Below are positions 29,051-42,810 of a DNA stretch of 64,000 bases, in pieces. The stretch covers positions 52,009-116,008 of the forward strand of contig NW_025931682.1 of assembly GCF_000764305.2 (NCBI RefSeq). Reading direction: 5' to 3'. The DNA comes from Hyalella azteca (taxonomy: Eukaryota > Arthropoda > Malacostraca > Amphipoda > Hyalellidae). A model generated the notes under the pieces. The model made no database searches and was not told the DNA's origin. It worked only from the letters and a program-made list of their open reading frames with translations. Both the position numbers and the translations under genes were made by a program. Numbering within the stretch: the stretch's first letter is position 1; each line of letters begins with the position of its first letter.

Positions 29051-32000
29051 TAGCTTTCACGGTCAACACATCGCGAGATATGATCCACATAAAAATAGCG
29101 AGTTTTTTTTACAAATGTCCGAGTGTGCAGAATATTTTTATGACCAATTCTGGAAAGTAATTCTGAACTCACGTGAGTCGTGCATCCTATAGGATCTTTG
29201 ACGTCAAAGAGAGACGTCATTTGTCCGCGTACTTTAAAAGTAGGTACATTTAAATATTGCGTATATCATTAATGTCGTGATTTTTATGCTTGAGAGAAAT
29301 TAGGATTGCCGGATACTATCATGCTTTTACTTCAGAAACACCATGACACTATCATTTATTTCAATTCGAAGGTTCAATACCACTTTTAATTACTGGTGAA
29401 CTGAAGGAAGATTAAATCTCTCGTGGAGACCTGAAGTCTCCTGTAGCCTGACCATCATATACCATCGGGATGCTAACCGACCATTGTTTCCAATCAATAC
29501 GACCGTTCCAGAACCTCTGCATCAATCATGGCGCTGCGTTTGTGTCGCTGCAATTGAAGTCTGTCATGACTGGCCTCTTCAAGCCGGACAGAGGAAGCGA
29601 GCGGCCAAGAGTGAGCGTGTTAACATAGCGTGGACCGGCGTGCATTAGCGGGCCTTGTTTTGGCAGGCTATTCCAAACACAGGCGACCGCCAGAGCGCGC
29701 CTCTCAGTCTCTCGCCATAATCCATCATCGCCGCCAAGACTGGACTCCGACAGCACCAAGAAAGCCAACTTACCTGCTGCCTCTGCTGAGCAATGGGCTC
29801 TGTCAACCGCAAACTCCAGGCACTTCGGCCTCATGCAACCTAAGCCCTGGGCTTCGGTCATCGCGAAATCCAGCTACCCCTGCTTGAGCAATGGTAATAT
29901 GGACACAAACAACAGACTTTTTTCAGATACGGTAGCTCCTGTCAAATGTGTTTTTCTAAATCCGCCGTGGCGTAGGCAAAATTTGAACAACTGCTTGCAG
30001 AGTTTTGTTTCGAAACTTGAAAATTATATCTAGAGCAGAGTTTTTATATTTTTGTTTAAATAAATTGTAAAAATGGTACCCTTATTAGTACTATTGATAG
30101 CTTTGAAACTGAGTTTTTGTTATATTTGTCAACAGAAGATGACAGAGAATAAATTAATGGAAATTTTTAATGTACTGTAACTGGTCGAATTGAAGCGTGA
30201 GGCAGATTAAATGTTTCCAAAGACTTCTTTCAACACTTTTTTCAGGAGTAGAACAATATAGTAATTAAATTAATTTAGGTGTGCCATGAACAATTTTCCA
30301 CGCTAGTTTTATCAAAGATGGAAAGTTGATCATGAATTTACGCAGAATGAAACTACCTCTTACACTCAATTGTATATCATCATGAATTTGCTATCGGCTA
30401 ACAGGATCTTACCTGATCCACCGTCGATGTGTGTTGCAGCATACGGCACCATAGAAAGTTCTTTGTTCCTTCTCAATTATATACCAGGACCGATGTAACG
30501 ATCGCCGCACCTCTTCCCTAAAGCCAATAAATCAGAGTGCAAGCAGCGAATACATTATCCGCATTCAAGCCGCCTGCCGCATCGATGAACTCTCACGGAA
30601 ATTTAGCTCTCTTTGAGCTCAGCAAGTTTGATGGATGACAGCCACTGCAACGGAAAACTTGACCGTCCCCCGGGATCTCTGGATGTAACACCCGCTGATT
30701 GATTCCGTGCATTGCTTGAGTTATGAAATCGAGAAGTCGTGCTGCCTCCCGTAGCGATTTGATGTGAATCCCACCGACTGTTGTGATTGATGCTATTCTT
30801 TGGATCATTAAGAATAGAATGTCAGTATTCATCGGTACTTATCATTAATCACCAATAGAAAACTGATTATGGATCTAAAATTCCTGGCATAGATTAGAGG
30901 GTCAATAGATTATTCGTAGTTGAGACTCATTAAAATAGGGACAAGAGATATATTGCATTCTTCTGATACCGTCCTATTCAACAATGGAGTATGTATTAGA
31001 AGTTCTTATCACTGGTAAAAAAGGCGCTTTACTATTAGAAAGATAATAGAGTAAAACATGACGCTTTAGTAGGGAGCTGCTAGCGACTGTATGGGAACTA
31101 GACCTATATGGGCACTTTTTAAGAACATCGTTATGCGCGCAGTAAATTTGTAATTAAACTATTTGGTGCTTATTTTCATTTTTAACTCTTAGAATAGCAA
31201 AATTTGTTTCGTGCATTTTGCTTCTTTGATTCATTTTCTAAGTCAATGTGGAACTGCCAGTTTTTTTTACTTTTCGAAACGTGTTAACCAAGGCTTCAAC
31301 AAAGGTTTTTATTTGTTCAATAATGAAAAAACTAAAATTGAAATAACAATCAGACAATCTGCATCATGTAGATTTGTGTCACTTCAATCAACCGGGCCAA
31401 AATCTTCATTTATTTGCATCATACAAAGCAAAGAATCACCCCACTTTTTCATGCCCAACAAATAATGTTAATTTTCAGACCCAATTTAAGGGAAGTAATT
31501 GAGCGCATGCACATGCGTGCCGCAGGAAAATCGTGGTCGCAGAGGCAATCTTAGCTGACGTTGACAAATTACAGAAAGTTGGGCATCGGCGACCGAGCAT
31601 CCAAACATCGACATTTTCTATGTTGACTGCGAAATCGTCCTGCCGATGCGCCCACAGGATGCGAGGCTATTGCATTGAGCAAAATGATTTCCATCCGGCA
31701 CGATTGATGTGCGCTGCTACTTCCAAGCTTGACGTAATTAATCTTGCCAAGGAAGAAATTCCAGCTGAAGTTAAGTGTGCTCGCAAGTGTATGCGTACCA
31801 GATAGCAGTGATCATCATGGCATTGGGCTCAGCAACGCTATGTTAATTGTGTATCTGACAGCTTAGAACCTGTCCTTGCTAGATTATAAAATGTTCAAGA
31901 AGATGCGCTGAACGGCGATAGAAGTTCGCGGTATAGCTTAATGTATTTATTAGAGCTTGTTACGTGAGGTTTATGAATCTAATTTGGTTGTTATCTACGC

Positions 32001-32636
32001 AATGTGTGATTTTATCACGGAAGGGAGATTTTTCAACTTTAAAACTGGAGGCGAAAGAGGAGCTTTCTCATGAACTTCTGAACATCAATGGAGTTAACAC
32101 CGTCGCGCAACTCGTTGTCCCTGAGGCAGGAGGAAAAGACCATTTTCTTAAGCAGGGAATTGAGATACGAAATGAAACTTTCTTCCTGAGTTATGCGATT
32201 AACGTGTCACTCTCGTCAAATATACGAGCAAACTTTCATAATAGAGCTCATTTGGCATGATTAATTGAGGTGGACTATTAGCCTCGCCTAATGAGGAAAA
32301 AGGAACTTCTCGTGAGAAACGATCGCTGAGTGAAAAGCAAAAATGTCGGCTAGGGCCTTTCGAAGTTTTAATGAAGATTTTGAGAAATGAGGGTTTAACT
32401 TCATGCACGCGCTTGAATGGATTATTTTGTGCATGTCCTCATCCAGCGCCGGTATTAGGCTCGGGCTTGATCATTCCTCTGACGGAACTATGCTATCAGT
32501 GGACTAGAACTCTCTTCACGGGCGTCATACTAAACTGTTTTACTGTATCAGTGAATTATAAAATCTTATTGGGCACACAAGTGTTAATGGTTTATTGCTT
32601 GATTAGGCTCTGTATTAATGTTTCAACCACTTGTTC

Positions 32637-32793
32637 CTTTTTAGCGCATTTTCTCATCTATGGAAGAAAGGCGCTATTGTGCTCGCCATGTCCGTCCGTC
32701 TGTCCGTCTGTCCGTCCATGACTTCACGTTTTCGTCGACGAGAAAATGCGCTCTCTATCACTCACTGCAGTGAGTACTGAGTTATATTTTTTA
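32637..32793 (+). repeat. Dispersed hairpin element with TCTG/TCCG microsatellite, copy 3
   Basis: Contains inverted 13-mers agcgcattttctc (32643-32655) and gagaaaatgcgct (32740-32752), then the perfect 16-bp palindrome actcactgcagtgagt (32760-32775). The microsatellite here is short. Confidence 0.93.
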
Positions 32794-34915
32794 TGACTAG
32801 GTTATCAGTTATTTATTATTTATTGTTTACAAGGACAAGGTCATTGTTTGACAAGGTTATCAGTTTGTTGGACCTGCGAATCAGCACCTGGCGCAAGTGA
32901 AGTACTCTTCATCCTCCGGCATGCGGCAAATTCGATGCTAGTTTAGCAAGAGAATTTTTTTAGTGCAATCTGATAGCATAGAAGGAGCTCCAAAGAGCGT
33001 CTAATTACGGGCGTCCTGGTATTTTGTTGGAGTCTAAACCAGTTTAAATGATAGCAAAATATTCTAATGGCTCTATTTAATGATCACCCTCGATAAAAAC
33101 GCGAGGCATATCGTTGCTTTGGTGTAAGCGATCTCCATAACAAGATAGCGTCGGGGAGGACGACTATACCCATGAAAATATGGTAGGACTTGGCGATCGT
33201 GAGCCATATTTCCGATAGCAGACGTTCACACAGCTTCTCTAACAATTTAAACGTGATTATACGCTGCTGTGATCGGAGCTTGGTAAATGTGTTATTTTGA
33301 GACCCAGTCACACAGCCGATGATACCGAGAAAAGAACTGATTGTTCATAGATTTAGAGAGCAGTTTTCAAATTAAATTCGTTCATGATTAATTTTCCAAG
33401 CAAATAGGATTATCACAAAACGCTGAAAATGGACATTATTAGAGTATCGTTTGTAACCGAATTGTATTTCAGTAACAATAAAAGAATCAGTACGTCATTC
33501 AAGCACCTGATCACAGCCTAGATCGATTGCGACCCTTGCAACGAAGCACAATTACAAAAGTCGTAACGTACAATTTTTGGCTTAAATGAACGTACTAGAG
33601 AGAAAATGTTCAACAAGCTGAAGACAATTGCAAGAAGGATAATTAGAGCAATCTTAGCACAATCTGTACAGATGGCGAGCTCATACTCAGCTATAACAGC
33701 TAGTTGTGAACTACCTATATCGCCATACTGATATATATGCGTTACATCAATATGCAGAAATTTATTCTTATATGCATTAACATTAAAATAACACAGACAT
33801 TAGTACACAATGTGTTGCTCTGCGCAAATGTTTTCTTAAGTAACTCTATCGTAATTAAATAGTGTTAGTAGTGTGTCCAAAGTTACGCTTTATTGAGAGT
33901 CAAGAAAGCGAGCGCGGCATGACACAAGCGTTTTCGCTGTGCACTTCAGTGGCAATTATTCTTTGTTGGTACAACATTTTAGTGCTATTTTATTGCCTGC
34001 ATTGTTCATTCTTAGTCGTACAGCGTCATGTCGGAAAGAGGGACGTGAAAATTTAGTACGCATCAAATTACATATACTGAAATTTATTACTTTCGGTTAG
34101 AAATTTTATTTTAAAATTTTTTAAAAATTTCGGTTAGAAATTTTATTATGTTAAAAAAAATCAATTTAGAATACCACTGCTAATAATGATAAGAAAAGCT
34201 GTAATAATACATGCAGCCCTCTCAATCTCATTCTATCGTCGGCTGATAATTGATGAAGTTCAACGTTTCTGAAGACCAAGTCGCTCAAACTTCGCCCTTC
34301 CATGCGACTTGCCCGCAAGTCTGCCCGTGCGTGGACTGGACGTCGATGTTTCCGACCCGCCGCATTCAATCATCCGCAGAGATAAGGCCGGCCGCTCGGA
34401 CAAAGCCCAGCCGACTCCGTGAAATTCTGCCATTGTGCCTCGCGCCGTTCATAAAATGAGTTCGTAGAGACAATATCTTCTAATGATACAAGAATGGCAA
34501 GCAAGCTTCACCTGACACAATTCTAGACTAAGCGAGAAAGTTCAAAGAGAAGCTTGAATGTTTCTGTCGGGTATGCATGGTACAAAGTCCTGACTGTAAA
34601 GCTGATCTTACCAGAAGCTACTCGTCCTCACCAGTTCTGCTGCTTGTGCATGTCTATAAAAAAATAAAATTGAATTAATCCATTCCAACAAAAACACTCT
34701 TTAAGTTTGAAATCGTAGGTATTTTTAAAAGTAAACTCTGAATTAATGTCAAATTATTTGCAAGTACTTTCAAAATAAACTCAAGTCCTTTCATGCGTAA
34801 GCTCCGCGGCTATAGATTATTTTATTTTCCTGCTAGAGTCTTCAACTTTGCATTAGTAAAGAGAAAGAAGAGAAGAAAGAGAAGGCAAGAGCTGCGCGCG
34901 GCAGACGCTCTGGGG

Positions 34916-34953
34916 CTGTCTCTTATACACATCTAGATGTGTATAAGAGACAG
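34916..34953. other. Tn5/Nextera mosaic-end junction adapter left in the assembly
   Basis: 34916-34934 is CTGTCTCTTATACACATCT and 34935-34953 is its exact reverse complement. This head-to-head pair of 19-bp Tn5 mosaic ends is the known circularisation junction of Nextera mate-pair libraries. It is a technical sequence and not biology; sequence left and right of it may come from different genomic places. Confidence 0.97.
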
Positions 34954-37900
34954 ATGTAGTAGAGACTTCGTTAGAGCTGGCATACTGTCGTCCACAGACT
35001 CAGAACGTTTAAACTCTCTTGAGAATACCTGCTGTATTACAAGTGCCTATTTGAAGTTTTAGGTTGGCCGCAGATAATGCGGCCAAACCTTTTCCGAGGT
35101 GGAATCAACTTGTCGTTAGGCTGAGATTTCACTCAATTTTCACCGAGGACCGAAGAATAATATCATGGAAAGTTAAAAAATCTAGATAATGTTGAAAGAA
35201 ATTAGTTAACTCGGAAAAATAAAGTCAGAGTTAACATAATACAAGCAGTCTCCTGATTCGATTTTATGGGACTTTACAGCTACAGACAAAAATGTTCGCT
35301 CAGCTGTAGCAATTTTTGGTACTAAAACCCATTTGATGAAAATACTGTTGTCTTGTTGTGGTGATAATCACGATAGAGAATGATAGGAAGAGTCAGGATC
35401 TACGAGAGTCAGGATGTGGACGGATCTTGCAGTAAGTGAATGCAGGAATGTTGCGGACTACTTTTGGTATTTAGTGAAGAAGAAGATTATTGCTCCACAG
35501 GTTACTTAAGAAATGATCTGAACAGGAACCTTACAAGGCAAGTTACTTAAGAAATTATCTAAATCGAAACCCCAAAAATCGTATCTAGGAGACTACTACA
35601 TAACAGTTGAAAAATACAGTGCGATACTTATACATTTGATATTTAATACAACAAAATGCGTTACAAGATGTATTATAAGACGCGCTACAAGACGCTTTGC
35701 AAGACGTGTTACAAGACGCGTTTTTCAAGTTACGTTACAAATCGCGTTACAAGTTGCGTAAAAAGTTGCGTGACAGGTTGCGTTGAAAGATCTTATTTTG
35801 TAGAGAGAAATGCATGACTGAGTTTTGTTATCTGGCTTATTGACGCTAGCTTCACGATAGGATGATGACGCTAAGTAATGTAATGTTCCATAAAGTTGAG
35901 GCATCCTAAATTATTTTGATGACGCAGTAGATTATGGAAATATTTTTAGACGTTTGGATTGACAATGTGAACGGAATATAGAAAAAAGTTTGTCAAGTAT
36001 TGTCCTGCGACTTATAGGACGTCGCAATCTTAAGGCACTTCACGGGATACATTTTTGTATCAAATGTCTCTGATTGAACAGGAATATGTGTATGAATGAA
36101 GTTCATTTTCTTAGTTTAATTCATTCTTTAGTTATAGGCGGATAGCTACACCGTAAATTCTCATGATGTTGCTTCATTTTATTATAAAAAGGTTGAAAGC
36201 AGTCTCTGGATACATGCTTACTGTAATTAATAACCGTAAAAATGCTTTTATATCAACTCAAATTATCGTACATAGAAAGTTACTTTGTTTGAATTATTTT
36301 TGTTCTCATAATGAGGCTGGAGGCAATTATTTGTAGATGGCATTTCTCTTTTCATTTTTTAGGCAGAAATTGCAATTTTTGTGCCCGGGGTATTTCAGTT
36401 AATGGTGGCGAAATTCAGTATGTTCCATTCGATTTTGAGCATTCCTCTCTTAATATTTTGTTTCGATTGAAAAGAATTCATCGTTAGTATATTACGTCGA
36501 ATTCATAGTTAGTACGTCGACGTACTTAGTTAGTACGTCGACAAAAGAATTCATAGTTAGTACGTCGACAAAATTACCGAAATCTTATTTGACACTTATT
36601 GAGATATTAGGTTATTAGTCTTAGTGGTGCAATATTCATTGCTTATGCATATGGTGCATTGTTAAAATATTCATGATAAACGAATATTATCGGTGTAAGA
36701 ATGTCCAGTTTGATTTCTTGTGGCAGGATTTTGTTGTAGCAACGAATGTGTGAATCCTGTGTGTATATGAGGACGAATTCAACGACGAATTGAGGCAACC
36801 AATGTCCTGTATTTACGCATCGTATAATAGTTTATCATTTAGCGACAAATTTTATTGTGAGTGCAAAATACGTACACATTGTATCTCTAAAACATTGATA
36901 AAATATATTAAATATTTATTGACAAAAATTTGGCAGGTGGCGCGTGCACCTGCTGGTCATAGCACAGCAGGTTGAAATCAAATACGATACATTTGCCCAA
37001 TTAAAAGAATGAGCTTCGTACATAAACAAAAAACGCAGTTTTGGAATGCGACATAAATGAGCAGCAACACTCTAAACGGTTAAATATGTGAAATTCACTA
37101 GTATTATTTTATAGAAAATTTCACACGAAGAGGGAAATTATGTCGCTGATCATATGACATTATTCCTTTTCAATGTCACAACTTGACCGATTCAAAAGTG
37201 ATTTGTTGCGATATTTTTGTTGCATCGCAATACTTAATAAAAAATAGTTCATTATATTTACTTATTCCCATGAACTTCAACTGCAAAATTGATGTTCCGA
37301 CGATGCACTCGTGGCAAAAATTAACTATTGAACAATAATGGAAATAGTAAGCCTTAAAATTATAACCTTTCTATCTGAACTCTATTGTACATAGTGGCAC
37401 GGAGTGACTTCAGCAGGCCTTTATTTTATTATGTACCGTCGCGGTGCGAACAACAAAAAAACTGTAATAGAGTTATTATCGATGGCGGTCGCTTTGTTTT
37501 CCATGGCTGGATAATTTAGGTGCATTATTTTACCCGATTGCCCGAGTCTATCATTACAAGGGCTACACGAGAAGACTGGGGCCCAATACACCGGCCATCG
37601 CAGCCTCAATTGAGCTGGACTGAAGGCGGTGTGTGGAGCACGAGCAGTTCAAACAAGGTGCTGACAACAACTCTTCGGCAGCTCTGCGCCGCACCGCGCA
37701 AAAACTGACCGCAACCTCTAAAAAAGTTTCCCTTGAGCGTCATACAACAGCGGCCTGTTGAGAGAAAAACATTTCATGAAATACAAAAAAGTTTACTTGA
37801 AGATTTTTATGTGAGATCGATCTGAATTTCTTGTCAGGATATTTTGTTAAATAGACAAATGTGATTAACATTTGCAAAGGATTAAATTGATTTCGCCTCA

Positions 37901-39861
37901 TTCATTTTTGATCAGGAAATTGGATGGAACTGTTTGAGAGATGAGGAGAAAAATGCAACACAAAACCAGCAAAATGTTTGTAATTTAATTTTGAGGAGCG
38001 ATCTGATCTGTTATTGAAGTAGTCAAGAAAGTTTTAATGCTAAATACACTTCGTTTATATCATGGTTTTTTATCTTTGATTGTTTTTATGACTATAAGTA
38101 CTTTTTCGCCTTGCAAGCTTGCAGTCTAATACGTCAGTTAACGGAGTCATCACCAACAGGCTTATTTTCTGCGTAGGAAACAACTAATAGTTTATGACCT
38201 GGGATATTTTCTCGCCAATTTCTTTATTTAGCAAGATGTATCATGATTGCACTGCGTTGCAGAAAAAATCACAAGAGTTCGACTTCATTTGCTTAGGAAT
38301 GCGTAAGACAAAGCACGAATGTCCGGCCATTGCACGGTTAAACAGCCACATGACTTTCCAGTGGGACCTTTACTGTCGAACGAAGCAAAACAAAGATCAT
38401 CCTTTGAGGAGTGCGCACCCTCTCGTCGCCTTTTGTTTCTCACGTAACACCTCGGCAACAAGTCATCCTAATTCCAAGAAAGTTCGCGGCAAAAACACGT
38501 GTGAAGTCGGTGAGAAATTCCGAAGCGAAGGACTACCGAGTCGAGTGTAACAAGGCGGTGCCTCTGATGATTGCTCGACTGCTCCGGTTGCCAAACCAAG
38601 GTTTGTCAGTGGAAAAAATACATGCTTACGCTAAAATTTCGAATGGGATCTTGACATGATTTTACTTGCATCATTTTATATTGATTCGATTGTTCTGACT
38701 TTGGCATAAAAATTTTTTTTCTGCCGGTCTTGCCCAGGACGACGCTCTAAATACGGAGTGCATGGTGACAATTAAGATTATGTATCTTAATTCTAATGCC
38801 GCTATGAAATCTCAAATACTCGTCAAAAAGAGATAATAATAAAATTATAACCATTGAAGTTCTATGTGCGTGAAGATTAGTAATTCCCGTACCGAAATGT
38901 GAAAAATACTCTTATTGCACCTCCCCTTTACCCTTATTATACCTCCGACCCTTATTGCATTCTGACTTGATCACTAATGTCGCCCGCCTTACTTGGAGCC
39001 GTAGCTCTACTATCAATGTAAACTTTACACAGAGCATGAAAAGCTACACTTGATGCTATCTTTTGATATTACATTAGTAATTTACGTCGTAGATGTCGGG
39101 GCATAAGCGTTGCTGGAAGTGTTGCAATGTAAGGATGATGGAGCGGACCCACGAACGAGTGATGCGCCCAGCATCGCATCGTCGGACCCTGACAGATGCC
39201 GGTGATCCATCACGAGCAACAGGAGAAGACGCGGCCGAAGCGGCGGCGCTTTTGCAACAGAGCTTGGCCCGCTAGCGGCAAGCCTTTCTACAGAGACTGA
39301 TGGCTCTCAGGCCACAATTGAGTTAACACGCGCATGAAGTTGTTACACCACTTCAACCCTACAGATTTATGACACAAGCCCTGGCAAGAGCCCTAGTTTC
39401 TGCCTGCGGGCAAATAAGTCGCTTCGCTAGCTGAGGTTCGATCCCCCTAAATAAGGACTCCGTTCGAGCCACTTTGCACAATGCAACTTGAGCGATAATG
39501 ACTGATTTCATGGAAATTTAACTTGTCACACAGGCTCAAAACTTTAGAATATATTAATGCAAAAGATATTTAGAAATAGCAAAACTTTACACGATGCATT
39601 TCGACTAGTCTGTAATTTCTGCTTTTCGACGCAATATAGAGCAGCAAACACTCGTCATAATTAGAATACTTATTGCGAAGTGTAATACGAAATTGGTGGA
39701 AATAAATTTTGTGTAATTGTAGCTAGAATTCTCGGTGGTACAAAAGCCTGTCGAACTAACACAGACCGTACCAACTTAAAAGTTACTAAAAATGCGCGAA
39801 ATACAATGTATCACTCTCACTTATATTACTATTTTTACAACACTTCTCATTAACTTCACTT
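34954..39861. other. Region right of the adapter, no gene recognised
   Basis: Contains degenerate gcgttacaagacg-type repeats at about 35650-35790 and gaattcatagttagtacgtc repeats at about 36475-36572. Small ORFs (for example 37520-37708 and 38194-38550) have no recognisable domains. Confidence 0.55.
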
Positions 39862-40200
39862 CTTGTTGTTTGTTTGTTTGTTTGTCTGTCTGCTACAAAT
39901 CGTTTAATCGATATTTAACACACTTATACCCCTCCAATCGATCTGAAAATTTACACACTTGCATAAAGTCGGAGCAAATGCATGAATCAATTGACGGAAT
40001 ATATAATTTTGAAAATTAAAATTTTTTTAATTAAAAAAAATTGAAAAAATAATTTTGTCTTCTACAAATCTATTATTCGATATTCAGCCAACTTCTACCT
40101 GTCCAATCGATCTGAAATTTTGCACACTTGGGTGAAGTCGGACACAATGCATGAATCAATTGACACAATAAAATAATTAATAAAAATTAAAAATTATTTT
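39862..40200. repeat. Two tandem copies of a ~170-bp dispersed-type repeat
   Basis: After a ttgt/ctgt microsatellite, a unit containing caatcgatctgaaa, acacactt, aagtcgga and atgcatgaatcaattgac occurs at about 39892-40020 and again at about 40060-40175. Both end in AT-only sequence. Confidence 0.85.
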
Positions 40201-40504
40201 TTTAATCTATGGAAATAAAATTAAAAATTCATTGTAGATGTGTAACATCAGGGACACTGAATTTTTCAAAAAAATTGTCCTTACAAATTAATTTTTAAAC
40301 GCATATTATTTAAAAATAGAGTTCTTAACTGCACTCAACAATATTAATTGATTATCACAGATATTTTTTTTGTACTCTAACTTCATATGAATGCGTTATC
40401 AATATGGAAATTGTCATTGATACAAATTAAAAATGTTGAGTTATATTATCTGATTTTGACACAATATATTTTCTGGGCCCTAAATCTATAATTACTGTCC
40501 GTAA

Positions 40505-40882
40505 TTAAGACCCTGTAAGCATATACTGCATAGGAGTGAGTTCGCGTGGACCGCATAAGGGCTCTTGGCCACCAAAAACTGGCCGCGAATCTGATTTCAG
40601 CTTTTCGATCCATCGTCTCGGAATGGAGCAGAGCTCAACTAAATACAGTTTGTAATCTAGCAAGGGCTTAGGGATTGAAAACCCGGACCCTGTCATCACA
40701 TGGGCTTCATCAATCAATTTTTGATAGCGAACGCAAAATGAAAAAGTTCCTCTCAACACTGAGGAGTCATTAGCAAGCATTAGAGAAGTGATGCCGCTGT
40801 TGCGGTATAAAAGAACGCGTCTCATTAAATCCCCGCCCACATTGTCAGCGTACAGGCTCAAATTACAGAAGTATATCCACAC
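40505..40882 (-). CDS. Unidentified 125-codon open frame
   Basis: Reads DNVGGDLMRRVLLYRNSG, then TFSFCVRYQKLIDEAH and RRWIEKLKSDSRPVFGGQEP, ending MQYMLTGS. Composition looks protein-like and the frame is long for AT-rich surroundings, but I recognise no domain. No good acceptor or promoter is evident. It could be one exon of an unseen gene, a decayed retroelement piece, or chance. Confidence 0.3.
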   Translation of the reverse strand: MWIYFCNLSLYADNVGGDLMRRVLLYRNSGITSLMLANDSSVLRGTFSFCVRYQKLIDEAHVMTGSGFSIPKPLLDYKLYLVELCSIPRRWIEKLKSDSRPVFGGQEPLCGPRELTPMQYMLTGS

Positions 40883-41739
40883 AGACTGTATATTAAAATG
40901 ATGAAAAAGATCAATTTATGCTTTTTGATATTAAGACGTTCTTCCAATAGACGTTGAATTCTTTTTTGAGTACTAAAGCCCTGGAAATAATGGTAAATAC
41001 TTTGAAAATATTCTGCTCTGTTGACATTTAGATGGGAGAAACCCTATAGGATCGAAGGAACATGATCATGCAATATAACTTAGCTCTAACGCGGTATGGA
41101 AATGATTTTCCTATCGAACTTATTTTGAAGTTTCAAGGATAAGCCCTATGTATGCAGTAAAAATTGATCTGTATGACCCTCTCGTCAAAAATGATTTGCG
41201 CATTTAATTGAATCACGCATTGCAATTTCGAAAGATTAGTTCATCACATTAGCAATTAGAATAGAGAACATTTGCGGAAAAATCCGAATTAAAACGTACA
41301 TTACTATAATTCAATCAAATTTTTCTACACTTTACCATGATAAAAAGTTGTGAGGTTTAAATATCGTGAACAAAGTATCAATTTAAGTTTTAAAATGATA
41401 TATGTGCTTCGCTGCTCGCAGACACTAACAGGTTGCGGGTATCAGTGTCAGCTCAGTGAGACTCACAATACTGCAGCCTAGGGACCAACCGGTCTTCTAC
41501 ATATATTCAAGTTTATTTCAGTCCAATCCTATAACACACAGGCTATACGTGTTCTCTCCGGATCCTGAATCAGTAATCGGATCTGAGTTGGTGGGGGCAA
41601 CTTCACTCTTCATCTTTTCATTCGAAACTCTTGGCTACTGCGACGGCTGATCTGGATTATCCCTTCGGACAAAGTCAGCCTCGTGTCTCCGACTCCAATT
41701 GACGTGAATGCCTGAATAAGCGATGGAAACTTGAGCGTC

Positions 41740-42010
41740 TGCTACTGCGTGGCCCGTCTTTTATAAGGCTTTCGTGCAGCTTCTATACTCCAGGGTCTGC
41801 TCCTGCGTGATCTGCCTTTTATAAGGCTTTCGTGCAGCTTCTGTATACTCCAGGGTCTGCTCCTGCGTGGTCTGCCTTTTATAAGGCTTTCGTGCAGCTT
41901 CTATACTCCAGGGTCTGCTACTGCGTGGTCCGTCTTTTATAAGGCTTTCGTGCAGCTTCTATACTCCAGGGTCTGCTCCTGCGTGGTTCGCCTTTTATAA
42001 GGCTTTCGTG
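41740..42010. repeat. ~58-bp tandem array (5 units)
   Basis: Units contain gtctgctcctgcgtggtc, cttttataaggctttcgtgc and agcttctatactccag, spaced 58-60 bp (gtctgctcc/acc at 41795, 41855, 41913, 41971). A further unit lies at about 42408-42475, where the larger flanking block is repeated. Confidence 0.95.
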
Positions 42011-42810
42011 TGGTGTTCTTACTTCAGCGTCGCGGTAACCACACATTACGTATATAGAAAAATGGTTCGATTTATAATTGTTAAATAATTATTGTTTCCA
42101 AGTCAATGCCTTCCAAACTAAGTATACGAAATTCAGCATATGATTTGATGTTGCGTGTTTTTACAGTTTAACAATAATCTTTTCAACACAACCTGCCGTA
42201 CACGAAAAAATTAAATCAAGAATTAAAAGTGAATAAAGTTACTCTTCCTACATAATGTCTAAAGACATACTAAGGGTCACATATATAAGAAAAAATTTCC
42301 CAAATTAATAAGTCCTTTTTTATTTGTTTTATAAGATATTGGACGAAATTATGCGCATGTTTAAGAGATTTTAATTTATTTTTTGACACAAAATTTTCTA
42401 CTATTGATATACTCCAGGGTCTGCTCCTGCGCGGTCCGTCTTTTATAAGGCTTTCGTGCAGCTTCTATACCCCAGGGTCGCGGTAACCGCACATTTCGTA
42501 CATGGAAAAGTGGTTCGATTTATAATTTTTATATAATTATTCTTGTTTTATTGTTATTAAATAATTTATTATTATTAACAAATACCAATAACCTTTTCAA
42601 CACAACCTGCCGTACACGATAATATGAAATTAAGAAATAAAAGATGGTGCTCGTTCTAAATAATTTCTAAAGGCATATGGACACATTAATAAGAGTAAGC
42701 TCCCCATATTAATAATGTCATTTTTTGTTTGTTTTATGAGATATTTCAAGAAATTATGCGCATGTTTAAGCGATAATAATGTATTTTCTGAAACAAAATT
42801 TTCTACTATT
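42011..42810. repeat. ~430-bp diverged tandem duplication
   Basis: 42030-42404 and 42474-42810 share gtcgcggtaacc, tggttcgatttataatt, ttttcaacacaacctgccgt, gaaattatgcgcatgtttaa and caaaattttctactatt in the same order. They are separated by one unit of the 58-bp array. Confidence 0.9.

Larger units (their letters stand above)
23020..34915. other. Intergenic region, no gene recognised
   Basis: ATTAAA at 23047 may end the ZO-1 transcript. The rest is AT-rich with many small ORFs that lack homology or splice context. GC-richer patches occur at about 29560-29880, 30530-30790 and 34290-34460. Repeat elements inside are listed separately. Confidence 0.6.

Noticed and set aside
38194..38659. Two overlapping + strand frames of 118 and 82 codons
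   Set aside because: Composition is not protein-like and no homology is recognised.
39421..39450. B-box-like ggttcgatccc suggesting a tRNA gene or SINE
   Set aside because: No A box at the right distance and no cloverleaf stem could be drawn.
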